Shown here piece by piece: positions 1 through 11,559 of a DNA stretch of 64,000 nucleotides (within the stretch, counting starts at the first letter, position 1; each line of letters opens with the position of its first letter). Made by a program: the position numbers and the translations under genes. The notes beneath the pieces were generated by a model. That model was not told the origin of the DNA and ran no database searches. It worked only from the letters and a program-made list of their open reading frames with translations. Location of the stretch: positions 8,261,501 through 8,325,500 of the forward strand of contig NC_071340.1 of NCBI RefSeq assembly GCF_027744825.2, written 5' to 3'. The stretch is from Synchiropus splendidus (Eukaryota > Chordata > Actinopteri > Syngnathiformes > Callionymidae).

Positions 1-3000
1 TCTCTAGAGGTTGAAAACATCACCAATGGGAGTCAAAGTAGACAGAAAGACTGACAGCAGGACACAGCTCAAGTTTGTTAAGCATATAACTGAAGGATGT
101 TTGGAGAACAGGAAGTTTGTTTATGTTGCTTTCCATAACACGTCACACACCAACAGGTCGTAACATGCAGGCAGGACAGAGGAAACCAAAGCACTGTTCA
201 AACACAACCTTCAGAAAGTTTTTTTTTTTTTTAACCTAATATCACCCCTGAAGAGACGTGGCATCTCATCTCTTCATGGGTAATTCGGGCTCCTTCTCTC
301 AGCTCCAGGTCACAAGGTCAGAGGCTACAAAAACAGGAGCAGTCCCTGGTACATGTACAACGCTGCACTGTATTGTGACAGCAGCGCTGAGGTGTGGGGA
401 TGAGGCGGGAGTGGATCATGGGGGTGGGAGAGGGTCCCAGTGGGAGTCATCCTGCTCTACAATAGCACTAACATTCCTGTGGAAACACTGTGGCATTATA
501 ACTGCTCTGCTCTCTGGGAGGATCCCCACTTCCAACCAAACAAAGGGATTAGCTCTCAGGGTCTTCTGGGAATTTTCCCCATCACCTCTGGGAATATTTG
601 GCAGCAGGAACGACAAACACTTGTTTTACTAGACAAAGTTTTGGCTGACTCAAAAGCCGGTCTGATGTTGCCGACGCGCTTGATTCAATGTCAAATCTGA
701 CAGGTTTGAAACAATATCTGACATGAATGTAGTTTGTGTTTAAACCATGGATCCCTTCCCACAACTGGAACTAATAACCATTGCCACATTTTGTTACACA
801 ACAATCAACTAAATATGTGCGGTGGACTGAAATGGGAAATGCTTTCCATCCATCCATACATGTACAGAGTCGTGGGGGCAACAGTCTAAATAAAGAGGCC
901 TGGACCTGTTGTGTTGCCTTTTGAGACATTTGAAGACAAAAACATCTTCTATTTCTCAAGCATTCACTCATCCATTCCATTCATTGTTGAGTTTGCATCA
1001 ACAAAGTTCTTTCTCCCAGTCACCTACCCTCAAGCAGGCAGCACACCTGTCCAGAGGACTCGGTTCATGAGCAAATATTGACGCAAGTGGTGACACATGG
1101 ACTCCAATTATTCCAGCAGAGTGGAAGACAGACTGAGCCAAGCGTGTTTGCATTTGGTGGCAGATGTTAAACAACATGCAAATTAAGCGACTGAAAGAAA
1201 GGATGTATGAACGAGAGGACGAAGTGACGAAGAGGTCCTTTCAACTTCTTATTCTGGCCACACGTGCTTCACACATGAACACAGTGGCCCAACACACTGA
1301 CTGAAATGGTACTTGGAGACACCAGCTGCATGAGGCAGTCCTCCATTAACATAGAGTATGTAACAATTACTTTCCTGCAGTTCCTGTGACAATTTCAAAG
1401 CCTTCATCCATTGATTTTGCATACACACAAATCAAGCAGAAGTGAGTGACAATATGTATCCATCACATCTAAATTTTTGGTGAACTAAAGGTCAATTTTA
1501 AACAGAAACGTGTCACAAACCCGAGAATGACCAGAAAGAAAAGTCTGATGGCTTGACCTAATCCAACTCAATTTTTGTTTTCTCAAACTACATCTACGTT
1601 TACATTTCTTTGAAACATCTGACAGAGAGATCATGCTGTACATCTCATTTTTTCCCTCGAGTTTTATCAAACCGGATGTGAACTTGTGACACACGTCGAC
1701 ATTAATGTGTATTTGCTCACATTAAGGTATGTTTAGCCCTGTCTTCAAACTCCAACCAATAGTTTGCTCTCCTTTGATGCTCCTCAACTAGATTAATAAA
1801 TATGTGCCCTGTCTTAATTCAGGGTCCCCCTCTCTGTGTCGTCACACCCACCTAGGGACTACCCCTCTAAAATCTCAACCAAGCAGCAGTGTCAAACACT
1901 GCTAGAACAGAAAGGAACGACGACTGGCTTGTCCAGTTCCTGTTAAACTGAAACTGTCTCTATCCTGACACATCACTAGGAAACAGGATAGATCTACAAA
2001 GTATAGCAAATCAGAACATTTAAACTGATGCTTAAATAAATCACTTCAGTCGAAGATGATGACAGCAAAGTTCATTGACCTGGTGAACAGTTGTTGCCTT
2101 GGTGACCTGTCTCACACTCGGCTCGGCGGAAACTGAAACCTGAGACGGCGCAGGGACATTGTGGAGCTAACCTCAGAGTGTGGTCAGATATGGGCACAGA
2201 AGCGTGACGGTAGCCTCCCAGCACTGCCAGAAGGATCGCACCTAAGCTCCCAACAAGCCTGTTGCTGGTTTCATAAAAATACAAACAGCACAGACCAAGA
2301 CATTTTCCGAGAATACAGTATGTAGCGACATTGTCCATACAGGACGCAATATATCACGGTCCACAAGTGACAGGGTTTGAGCAGGCACTTGGTCTGATGC
2401 AGATCCGTCACAGGAAGAAGCCAGCACAGGAGGATATGTCATTTTTAAATTATGTCTTCCACATGCCTTTTTTAGAACCTCCAGTCGAGGGCCACACGTG
2501 TGTAAATTCAGTCTCGCACACTTCAAGTCCCAGTGCGTACTGCAACAAACAACAGTTAGTATTGATGGGACTGAAATCAAACAGTACCACTTTTTTCTTT
2601 CCAATTTAACAGAAATTCAACAAACATTACTACTGTATTTTCTGTCTTGAGTTTGAGACCTCTGTTCCACTCTAGAACAGACATAGAGGGGAAGTTTGGA
2701 AATCCCTGATGGATCCATTTCCACCGAGTATTTGGAGACGCATGCTTCCATGTGAACACAACCATTGTGGAACACCACAAGACAGACATGATGAATCACC
2801 CCACCAAGCAAAAGAGAACAGTCCTCCCTCCATCATGAAACACTCCAGTAAGTGAAGCATCATTACAGCTTCCCGCTCGCTTCCTCCACATGCTTCACAC
2901 AGGCTAGATAAGCCCGGCAGTGTCACCAGGGAGCCAGTCTCCTCAGTAAACACAACCACACTGACCACAAGAGGAAATCATTAACTGTTGCCTTTTAACA

Positions 3001-4531
3001 GTTTACTGAGGAGCAGCCGACCTTCTTCAGGAAGACGTCTGCAACCACAATAAAAGGCTTGATGCCACTTTTATAAATGACCCCAAACAGAGGAGCCTTG
3101 TACTGTATTTGACTGACAAACTATGAATGTCAGATTTGTTGCCACAGAAATGCCAGACGGCACAAATCTGATAAGAAAGCAAGGACCAATGAGACCACAC
3201 AGTCAATCAGATAACACATTTGGATTTCAACAAGAGTCACATAACTTTACTAAACAGACAGCGAGCCAGATGTGGTCCGTCCACCCTGAGTTGCCCTGTT
3301 AGCTGGACATAGCTGGTCAAAATAAATAAATGTGATAAGTCCCAAGTCAAGTCCACATGAGACACAGGCACACAAGCAAATCCAGGTCGACAATTTCTAT
3401 CTGAAGTACTTTACTTTTCTTCTAAAAGGTTTGTTCTGTAGGCTACTCGACAGACAGAGTCCATATGTGCCTATGCCAGACAAACAGGAGGTGACACCCT
3501 CCGTCCATCTCTGCCCAGACAACTTCTTTGAAGTCTACGTTTACTACTTGTGTGACTTGTCACCCAGAGCTCCGTCACCTTCACAACTTAGCCACCATCA
3601 GCATTCCTCCAAAATGCATGTACAGTACGACCCTCAGATGTCCGAGTCAACCAGTGAAAACACCTTCCTTACAGAAAACAATGCATGCTTAGCGCCACAG
3701 TAAGAAATAGCAGCAAATAAACCCTGAAAATGCTTTTAAAATCCCACAGCTGGATGATGTCTACCAATCAGCAACGCATAATTAGAAAAAAACTAATTTG
3801 TATTATTAATTAGCTCAAATTGTGTACAATTTCAGTCATTCATTCCTGCATATAATTAGTAGAAGTTAAAAATAAAATAAATTAAAAAATGTCATGAAGC
3901 TTAACAATGCCAGAGCCAAAGAGACTAATAAATAGAATTTCTAAAAGAAAATAAGATCAAAGTTAAACAAAAACGGTAAAATGGAGTACAATTGTTTATG
4001 TTGTTATTTAAAAATGGTGTTTCATATAAAAAAAAACATGTTCATGGCAGTCCTATATGAATAAAGAAAATAAAGAAAATTACCTTATGGACAGCTCTGC
4101 CTTGATATGAGTTCATATGAAAACATTCTTTTACAGTTTTCAACGATCATTTCCTTGCACACCACTCATTTAAATACATATATTTCAGATTAAATATTTG
4201 TGCTTCTTTGAAAAGTAATTGCTAAATTCAGTGGGACAAAGGAGGAGAAAATAAATCAATTTAATTTACTGGATAAATCCCATCAATATTAATCAAAAAC
4301 TGTTCTTGAAGTAGCAGAAAAAGTTATGAAAAGCTTCCAAACAAGATCCCAACCTAGCAGAGCAGAAGCAAAGCCCCAGGTCAGCGTGACTCAGGCAGCA
4401 GCTGTAGACACAACTATCACCGACAAAACACAACAACAACAAAGTTCTCAAACGCTGCTCTGTAATTTCAGAAAAAACTGTAGTTCATCTCATAAGAATG
4501 AAGACATAGACCAAACTCCTTCCACACTCAC

Positions 4532-4596
4532 CTAGTGTTGGTGTAACTACCAACGTTAATTTATAAAAGCATTTCCACAGGTAGGATCCCTCAGAG
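4532..4596 (-). other. Candidate small exon, minus strand (unproven)
   Basis: On the minus strand a pyrimidine-rich tract ending in CAG precedes position 4596, and a strong donor (ACTAG|GTGAGT) follows position 4532. This frames a 65-nt segment with one frame open throughout. It contains no useful start codon and I do not recognise the peptide, so it could be a 5' UTR exon of the putative minus-strand gene, or chance. Confidence 0.15.
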
Positions 4597-5407
4597 CTGT
4601 CAGTGGGACCCGGGGAGAGAAAATCACAACGAGAAATGAGAGATTAACACAGAGATGTCACCCGGCGCTGTCTCACACAGCCGGGCAAGGGCCAATCACA
4701 ACACACACACACATATGCCGTAACCCGACAATGGCAGCCAATGAGGGAGACTGAAATTCGAGTGGGCTGGAGGCTTTGGGGTTCTGTCAGCCGTAAAACA
4801 GTGGCATCCCTGGCAGGATCCCTGCATGTTTTTCATCAGGAACACCAAAGATCTTGGACTGAAATGTAGCCACAGCACTCCACTAACTTATCCCGTTGAT
4901 TTTTGATTCCATTCAACAACAATGTCCAAGTGGAAATGGAGGCTGAACCATCAGAAATCAGACGACTTGACCGAGGTGTGAACACTGAATCATAGCACAT
5001 TATATCTGCTCACAAGACCTTGACAGTCGCGCCCTTCATCTACAGTAGATCTCACTACGTTCCAATGATTCTGAATGGAAGACACCCTGCTATCACTTTG
5101 GTCTGAAAACAATTCTCTTTCATGCCAACATGAGGAGTTCCCACACAGGTTTATCCTCATCGGACATATTTGGAAAGGTGAAGTAGAGTCAAGCCAAAAT
5201 GAAGTGTTCAAAACAAGAAAAAAAAAAGGTTTCTCTGTGACGGAGTCTGTGCACGCCTGCATAGTTGAGGGATTATCACAGTATCAGTTGAGCCCTGGAT
5301 TCTTTTCGCACCTGCCCCGTCCTGCAGAAGATTTAAGGTTCAACAAACCTCCAAGTCAACCAAGTCTTCATCCCAAGCTTTACATTGTTTGTCAATACAC
5401 TTATTCA

Positions 5408-5436
5408 TAGTATGATATGAATATCATATCATACTA
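5408..5436. repeat. Perfect short inverted repeat (13-bp arms, 3-nt loop)
   Basis: The arm at 5408-5420 is exactly complementary to 5424-5436, with ATA between them. The sequence is AT-rich and lies in otherwise unremarkable DNA. It may be a cruciform-prone palindrome or the remnant of a small foldback element. No gene, promoter or terminator role can be inferred. Confidence 0.85.
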
Positions 5437-6514
5437 CTGCATGATAAACAATTCACATTGTGATTGACTCAAGTCAGGAATACATCCTAAAGTAACAAGA
5501 GTCATTCCAAAATTACTTTTCAAAGAAAAACATTCATGGCAACCTACTTGGCATTAAATCACAGAGGAGATGGAACTTCCTGCCTGAAGTACATGCAAGC
5601 AGGAAGCATGAGTGAAAGAGGGATTAACATACCAGGAGACAAAACATCATTGTGGAACACACTTCAAGGTCTGCACGGGCTAATCTGAACAACAGAGAAA
5701 TACTTTTGCTCGCTCGAGTCAGCCGCTACAGCTTTGGTGCCAACATAAACATGGCACATGTTGAAGCAGGCAGCTTTGGATGTACTGGGTCGAAACGTCA
5801 CAATACCTGCGTGAGGCCGGCTCACACTCACAAACATCCCAGGGCATGATCATGAAGTTAGCAAATACGTAATGCTTTCTTCAATTCACTAGTTTGTTGA
5901 TTCATTCACCCGTGAACAAATCTCACACAAACACAATTACGTTCACCATCACGCCTGTGCAACCCATTGGAGTTCTGCGTCTGGCTTAAACGCCATGAGA
6001 GCTGCCATGCCTTTAGAATAATGATCACTTTTTTTAAAGATGAGAATCTTCCTGTACAGGAAATAAACGAAAAAGTTAGAGCTATTCCGGCGAAGCATAA
6101 AAAATATTGTTTTTAGACTTTGACTTGCGTTGAACTTTCGAAAACAAACAATAAACCTTGCCACCCACGCTCGAAGCCAGGGGGAGCTTGTAGCACGTTC
6201 AATGCCGATGTGAGTCGCGGTTCTAAGACTTGGACGGTCGTCAGATCCACGATCATCACGTGCTAAACTAAACGTTTGGCATGTGTTTCACCGATTATTC
6301 ATTGTCGATTGTCGTGAAGTCTGTTTAATTCAGTGAAGATGAGGCGCTCCAGTCTGCATCGCTCACACACACACAGAGCGGGCCGATGTTACTGGTGGCA
6401 TGAGCCACACAAGAAATACATAGGTAAAATAAATGGCGCACACATTTCTATCTACGCTGGTTGATATTTCCAGAAGGTAAAATGTATGAATTTCAAAAAT
6501 ACATGCACAAGAGA

Positions 6515-6582
6515 CATACGCGAACAGACGCGAACCAGCAACTTTCTGACACACAGGCATGTGCTTTAACCGCTATACTTCC
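6515..6582 (-). repeat. tRNA-derived sequence (SINE head or tRNA relic)
   Basis: Read on the minus strand, 6575-6563 gives a box-A-like TAGCGGTTAAAGC and 6536-6526 gives a box-B-like GGTTCGCGTCT. Their starts are 39 nt apart, the spacing found in ordinary tRNA genes. The acceptor and anticodon stems do not form cleanly, so it is not a functional tRNA as I read it. A degenerate tRNA-derived SINE head is the most likely explanation. I did not identify a SINE body. Confidence 0.45.
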
Positions 6583-9500
6583 GTTATGTCACATGACCAG
6601 CTGTTCAGGTGAGCCTTACAGCCTCACATATTTGTAGGATGTGCCTCTTTTCAGCAAGACAGTAAAATAATGTGGCTCTTGGCCTCTGACTGGTTGACCC
6701 TGCTATATATCACAAAGAAAAAAATCATTCATCTGCAGCTCTACTATACAGTTTCCATATTTTTGCCCTCATTATGGCAAAGCAATAACTCACTTAACCC
6801 ATCATTTGCTTTTGCTTTCTAATTTAGTATTAAAACTATAATAATAAAACATGCAGACGCAGCCTCATAAACAAACATATATTTGACAAAAATAGGTAGT
6901 AATGTCATAAACAACAAACATTGTCTACAGGACACAAATGTCAGAAAACAGCAGTCACTGTAATCCGTCGTTGGCTGGAGAGATTACACCACCTCCACAA
7001 AGACGCGATTAAAAGGGATTAAAAGCAGCTTCGCCCAAATCTCTGATGACTTCATTCATGACTTCTTAATGTTTTTAGCCTGGCACAACTTTTCATTACC
7101 TTGTTAAGTGGGTACATGGTTCACATCTCTTCATATGACTATTTATACATAAATATATTTGCTTCTAATGTCACAGACATCACATTAGAGCTAGTCCCTG
7201 ATGAACGTTCGTCCCATCAAGGCATGGCAGAATGCATCAACCTGAGATCAACTATTCCAATGTGCCACACGATGCATTTGGTTTAGCATTTCAATAAGTG
7301 ATTTTACTGACTACCATTGGGGTCTGAGCCACTTGGACGCTGTGGAAAAAATGTACGCCATCATGCTTTTTAAGCCATCTGGACTCACTCACCTCTATTT
7401 TGTTCTTTTAGTTTCTTTGGTGGCTTCTGTGTGAGCGTCACAGAATACTTCTGCCACCTAGTCCATCATAAACATCACTTCAATTTTACTACTAAGCACA
7501 TTTTTGAGGACAAAAGAGATATACAGATAAGATAAATGAAGGACGATTGTATTTGATTAAAAACAATATGGGTGGAAATGAGCTCCTTAGCAGAGGTCTG
7601 CTCTCTTCGAGTGCTGAGTTTGTCATATTTTTAACTTCAAATTATAGTTTTCCCCACTTTTTTCTTCTTGCACTTAAATTTCTAGTACATTCCTGTATTT
7701 TGCACCACAACACGCATCTCTTCATGTGGCTGTGTGTGAAAATGAACCGCCCTTTTCTTTAATAAAACATTTCTTCACATCATTTGGAATGTTGATCCTC
7801 GCCATGTCAGGCATATGCGTTACCAGACCTCACACCGCATTTATCTTCAGGCCCTGGATCTTCTGTTTCAGTGGGCAGATGTGATGCTGTAATAACAGGG
7901 CCATCCCTGAACACTGGGTTGGTCTAGGTCCCACACCCACGGACGCCAGGCAGCTGTAACAACTCCCCTCACCTCCACATCCACCGCAGCCACCAGCAAC
8001 AGCCCTCTCTTCCTCATTCATACACAAGAGAGCGGTAAATAAAAATGCCTTTTCGAAACCAAAGTATGTATTATTTTTATCATAAAATCATGTAGAGGAC
8101 GCACAAATCTCTACCGAGGACACAGATGTTAGGCTGAAAACTAGAATTACAACCTCTGCATGAAATTACAGAGAAACATCACAGCGAGGAGCCCAGCTGT
8201 ATTACAGGCAGATGTGAGACGGGCCCGGCGGTGTGGAAGTCGTTCCCTCTAAACTAACAGTGGAGGGCAGCAGTCACAATCACAGGGTGACACGTCTAAG
8301 TGGTGGAGGTCAACTTGAAACAGTGTGGACAGAAGGGTCATCCCACTAAGGTGATAATTGGCAGACCTCTGCCGTGTGTTTACACAGACTGGCCCGGTCC
8401 GCTTAGCCACATGTACCAGTCGGATCCGGGCTCCCCTGCAATCTTCTTAGGCGTTCGTGAGAATTGCTGAAATTCTCAACTTAAAGCGGCAGGACCAGCT
8501 CAACATATGGATTTACCACTAAGCTGAGATCAGGGAGCAGGCACATGAGCAAGTACCACAGCGCCCATCACACATTTGTGACACATGTCCATGTCTACAA
8601 ATGTGTGATACAAATGCTCAACTGAACACTGAGGGAACAGACTGTATTCAGATTTCAGTTCTAGTCAACAGAACGATAGCGGTGAACAAACATGATGTTC
8701 TGATGATGGCAAAACAAGACAAAGCTGCAGGTTGTCTTCTCCAAAACAAACCTGCAGAGGTCAGGTCAAGGCTTCTGTCAGACCTTCAGTAAAGACAGGC
8801 CGATAATCTCACCTTTACTCCCAAAGACTGTACACCCTCAAGAAAGTTGCTTAGCAAATAAATGAAACTTTATGAGAAGGTTTGGAGACAGAAGACTTTG
8901 GTTTGGTTATTTGGCCAAGGTGAACGCAAACACTCAGGGCACATCTTGTTGCTAACTTCAGTTGTCTTAGACAATATAGGAGTCTCCACAGCACATGAGG
9001 CAACTGCAGATGAAGGATCTTGAAGGACATTAGTGAGGAACACTCAGCCTGGAAAAAAATCATCATCACTGAACTAACATTTTAAGTTAACATGGGTACT
9101 CTGGTTCCCACCAACAGTCAACAACACCAAGAGTAAGTGCAGAATTGACAGTTAATGACCTGTGTGTGAAAGTGAGTGTGACAATACAGTAAGTGTCCTG
9201 TTAGGGACTGTGCATGATGTCCCACACAGCTCGCCTCAAGGCAGCAGCTGGCAACTTCAGCCACCACACCACCCTATTAAAGTACAAGGAGACAAAAACA
9301 GAGGCACCTTCTTTTGTATTCTTTAATTTAAAGTACAACTTAAGTGGATGGACGTTATAATATTAGCAGAATTATTGAACTCTAAACACCTCACAGGAAC
9401 AGTTTCACTTTCTACAAGACTGCACTTTGCCCCAGGTCGAGGACAAAGGTTGAGATTGATATGACTTTCTCCGGTACTGAATGGATCAAAAAGGTTTAGG

Positions 9501-11095
9501 ATGGCTTGGAGATTTAGAGAGTTCTTCATATCCAGTCAGCTGTCTCCCTACAAATATGTCTAGCCAGGAACAGGTAGAGCATCAAAACCCCTCTGAGGCT
9601 TTTTAAATGATTCCGTAATTGGAGCAAAAAGGAAGGCAGGACATCCATGTTTAAACCTCCACTGTGGAGAAAAACTAATCAAAAGTGAAGATATAAATAA
9701 AGAAATAATGGTTAGTTTATAATGTGGATAAGTCCGTGGCTGGAGGGAGAAAGTAGGAACTTAACCTTAAAACACAGACCAGATTATGTAAGACCTAACC
9801 AGAAGCCTTGTTCCTGCTCTAGGACAACAGGCTTCATTTACGACTTCTTAATAATGCCAAGTGCAGACAACATGTCTGGGAAAAAAGGCCAAAAAACTCC
9901 CACTGAAGGTCAAAATATTTTTCATGAGTCTGCTCTCCGCACCTCGCTTGACTTATCAAACTCAGGGGAAGAAAACTGGAAGGGTGGAAACACCCTTGGG
10001 GTCCAGTCAAAGACTCAGTCGCCTTCATGTGACCCCGAGGAAAGGTTGGAGCTCTTTAGGAGCACAATAGAGACCACCATCAAGGTCTAAAGCCCTGCAC
10101 CCCTCAGCTCAGCGGTGAAACTTTAGTGCGGCTTTTATGTGGTTGTTTAGATCTCAGTGCGAGAGGAAGCACATAATGGAGGGCAAAATTCCTCAAGACA
10201 GCAGACTTCATTTCTGATGAATTTTAAGAACTAGGACACTTTCTCCTTGTTCATCCACAGGGCCAGACGTGGCCCAACAAAAACAAGTGGGTCTTCACAT
10301 GGACAGTTTGCAATCTAAAAATGCAGTTAAGGAATAAGATAACAAAAATGACACATTCTGTTTTCAGCAAATGCAAAATTCTATCCATTATTTTATTTGT
10401 CAAAGACTTTTCAGAGCTGCCATGACTGAATTACATTATCCTGAGAATAGTACTTTGGCTGGAACAAACTTGGGGGACAGCAATTTAGCACCAAAACACA
10501 AAGATTCAACTCATGAGAAGAAAAACCTGACTGCCAGATTGTTGCCAAAATGTTTATCATGCAAAGTCATTTGGATTAGTGCTATATTTCATTTCAACAA
10601 ATATCGCAATCTCCATCAATTCAATAAATAACAAAGCAGACATACGCGTACTGTTCATAAGAAGCAGAAAACACAAAAAATGTCTTCCTTTTAGTAGGTA
10701 AAACTGAGCGGTTAACCAAATCCAATAGCTAAATCCAAGGCCATGGTGACTCAGTGTGAATCACATAATCTGGAGGAATTACCAGTCACATGAAAGAGAG
10801 GTGGAAAAGTTTTCCAACAAATGTCAAACAACAATTAAACTCTTACTAGTACAAGACATTGTTATGCGTGCACAATATTTCATGGAGCTCGAAGCTCAGT
10901 GGTTCAGTGCCATCTGCTTGGAGGGGGCTTTAGAAGCGGACGATAATTCCACTAAATTACAAAACACAGCGGCGATACGACTTGAAAGGTAATCCTGCTT
11001 AACCAGCAGCACTTCATGGGATTGTCTGGTCTGACCGCTGCAGGGGCACCTGACCGAGGAAATGCACCACCAGCGCTAACTTCAGCCATCAATAC

Positions 11096-11103
11096 TCACG
11101 TGA
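11096..11103. promoter_or_regulatory. Palindromic E-box TCACGTGA
   Basis: A perfect USF/TFE-type E-box lies about 300 bp from the NRF1 motif, at the edge of the CpG-rich block. On the minus strand the same bases also form a plausible splice donor (TTCAC|GTGAGT), so the match could reflect either role. Confidence 0.35.
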
Positions 11104-11181
11104 ACAAGAACAGATTCGCGTCGTTTCAAACATAAATGTGGAGAAATACACTGTAAACAAGCAAATGCGAGTGAAACTTAC

Positions 11182-11450
11182 CCGGAGCCGCGGGTTACGT
11201 GCCGGGTTCAGACACTTGAATGTATCTCTTTTCCCAGGAAAACTTTTCCAAGAGTCCGCGAGCTCGTGTATCTCGGTTGGCTAAATGTTATCGTCTTTTA
11301 AAACGTGTTCCTGTGTGTCAAAAGCCGGTGTTTGACGGCTCGTCCCGTCCACTCAGACGCCAGCAGCCTCTTTGTACTTGTCCGCTTCAGTCTGTCCCGC
11401 GCATGCGCAGGGGCGGCGGTGGCGAGCTTCAGTCGGGCGGCGCTAAGAAG
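11182..11450 (-). other. Probable non-coding first exon, minus strand (5' end approximate)
   Basis: The segment ends at 11182 in a consensus donor (CCGG|GTAAGT) and starts within the CpG-rich block close to the NRF1 motif. No long frame opens across it, which suggests 5' UTR. Neither the transcription start nor the next exon can be placed from sequence. Confidence 0.3.
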
Positions 11451-11480
11451 GTCAGTGAACGTCTCATCAGGTGAGCTCAC

Positions 11481-11532
11481 CTGCCGCATTTAGTTGGCCT
11501 ACTTCTGCCGTGCGGACACCGGAGGCCGCCAT
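11481..11532 (-). CDS. Candidate first coding exon, unknown gene
   Basis: On the minus strand an ATG at 11532 in a fair context (TTCATGGCG) opens a 17-codon frame beginning MAASGVRTAEVGQ. It runs into the donor GCGGCAG|GTGAGC at 11481. Ala-rich N-termini encoded by GCGGCC in CpG islands are common in vertebrate first exons. I do not recognise the peptide and cannot find exon 2. An overlapping frame from an ATG about 30 nt upstream stops after 20 codons. This is a guess, offered because the donor is strong. Confidence 0.18.
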
Positions 11533-11559
11533 GAATACTTCATATCTGATCTGCCCGCC

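Larger units (their letters stand above)
1..11160. other. Region without identifiable coding exons
   Basis: No open frame here resembles a protein family I know, and none has a convincing chain of acceptor, exon and donor. Scattered short frames up to about 120 codons look random. The stretch holds ordinary AT-leaning DNA, short CA runs (for example near 4702 and 6365), a tRNA-like segment near 6.55 kb and a perfect hairpin at 5408-5436. It could be the first intron or introns of a minus-strand gene starting in the CpG-rich block at 11.2-11.5 kb, with its coding exons left of the window. That is inference from the donor sites at 11.1-11.5 kb. Confidence 0.5.

Noticed and set aside
7393..7430. 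Possible minus-strand exon with a GTGAGT donor
   Set aside because: Only about 35 nt, weak acceptor, lysine-rich peptide without identity; not enough to list.
8815..8851. Possible minus-strand exon with a GTGAGA donor
   Set aside because: A short frame is open but the acceptor is mediocre and nothing links it to another exon.
1..11160. miR-23b/27b/24 cluster, expected if the left gene were aopep
   Set aside because: I looked for the mature miR-23, miR-27 and miR-24 words on both strands and did not see them.
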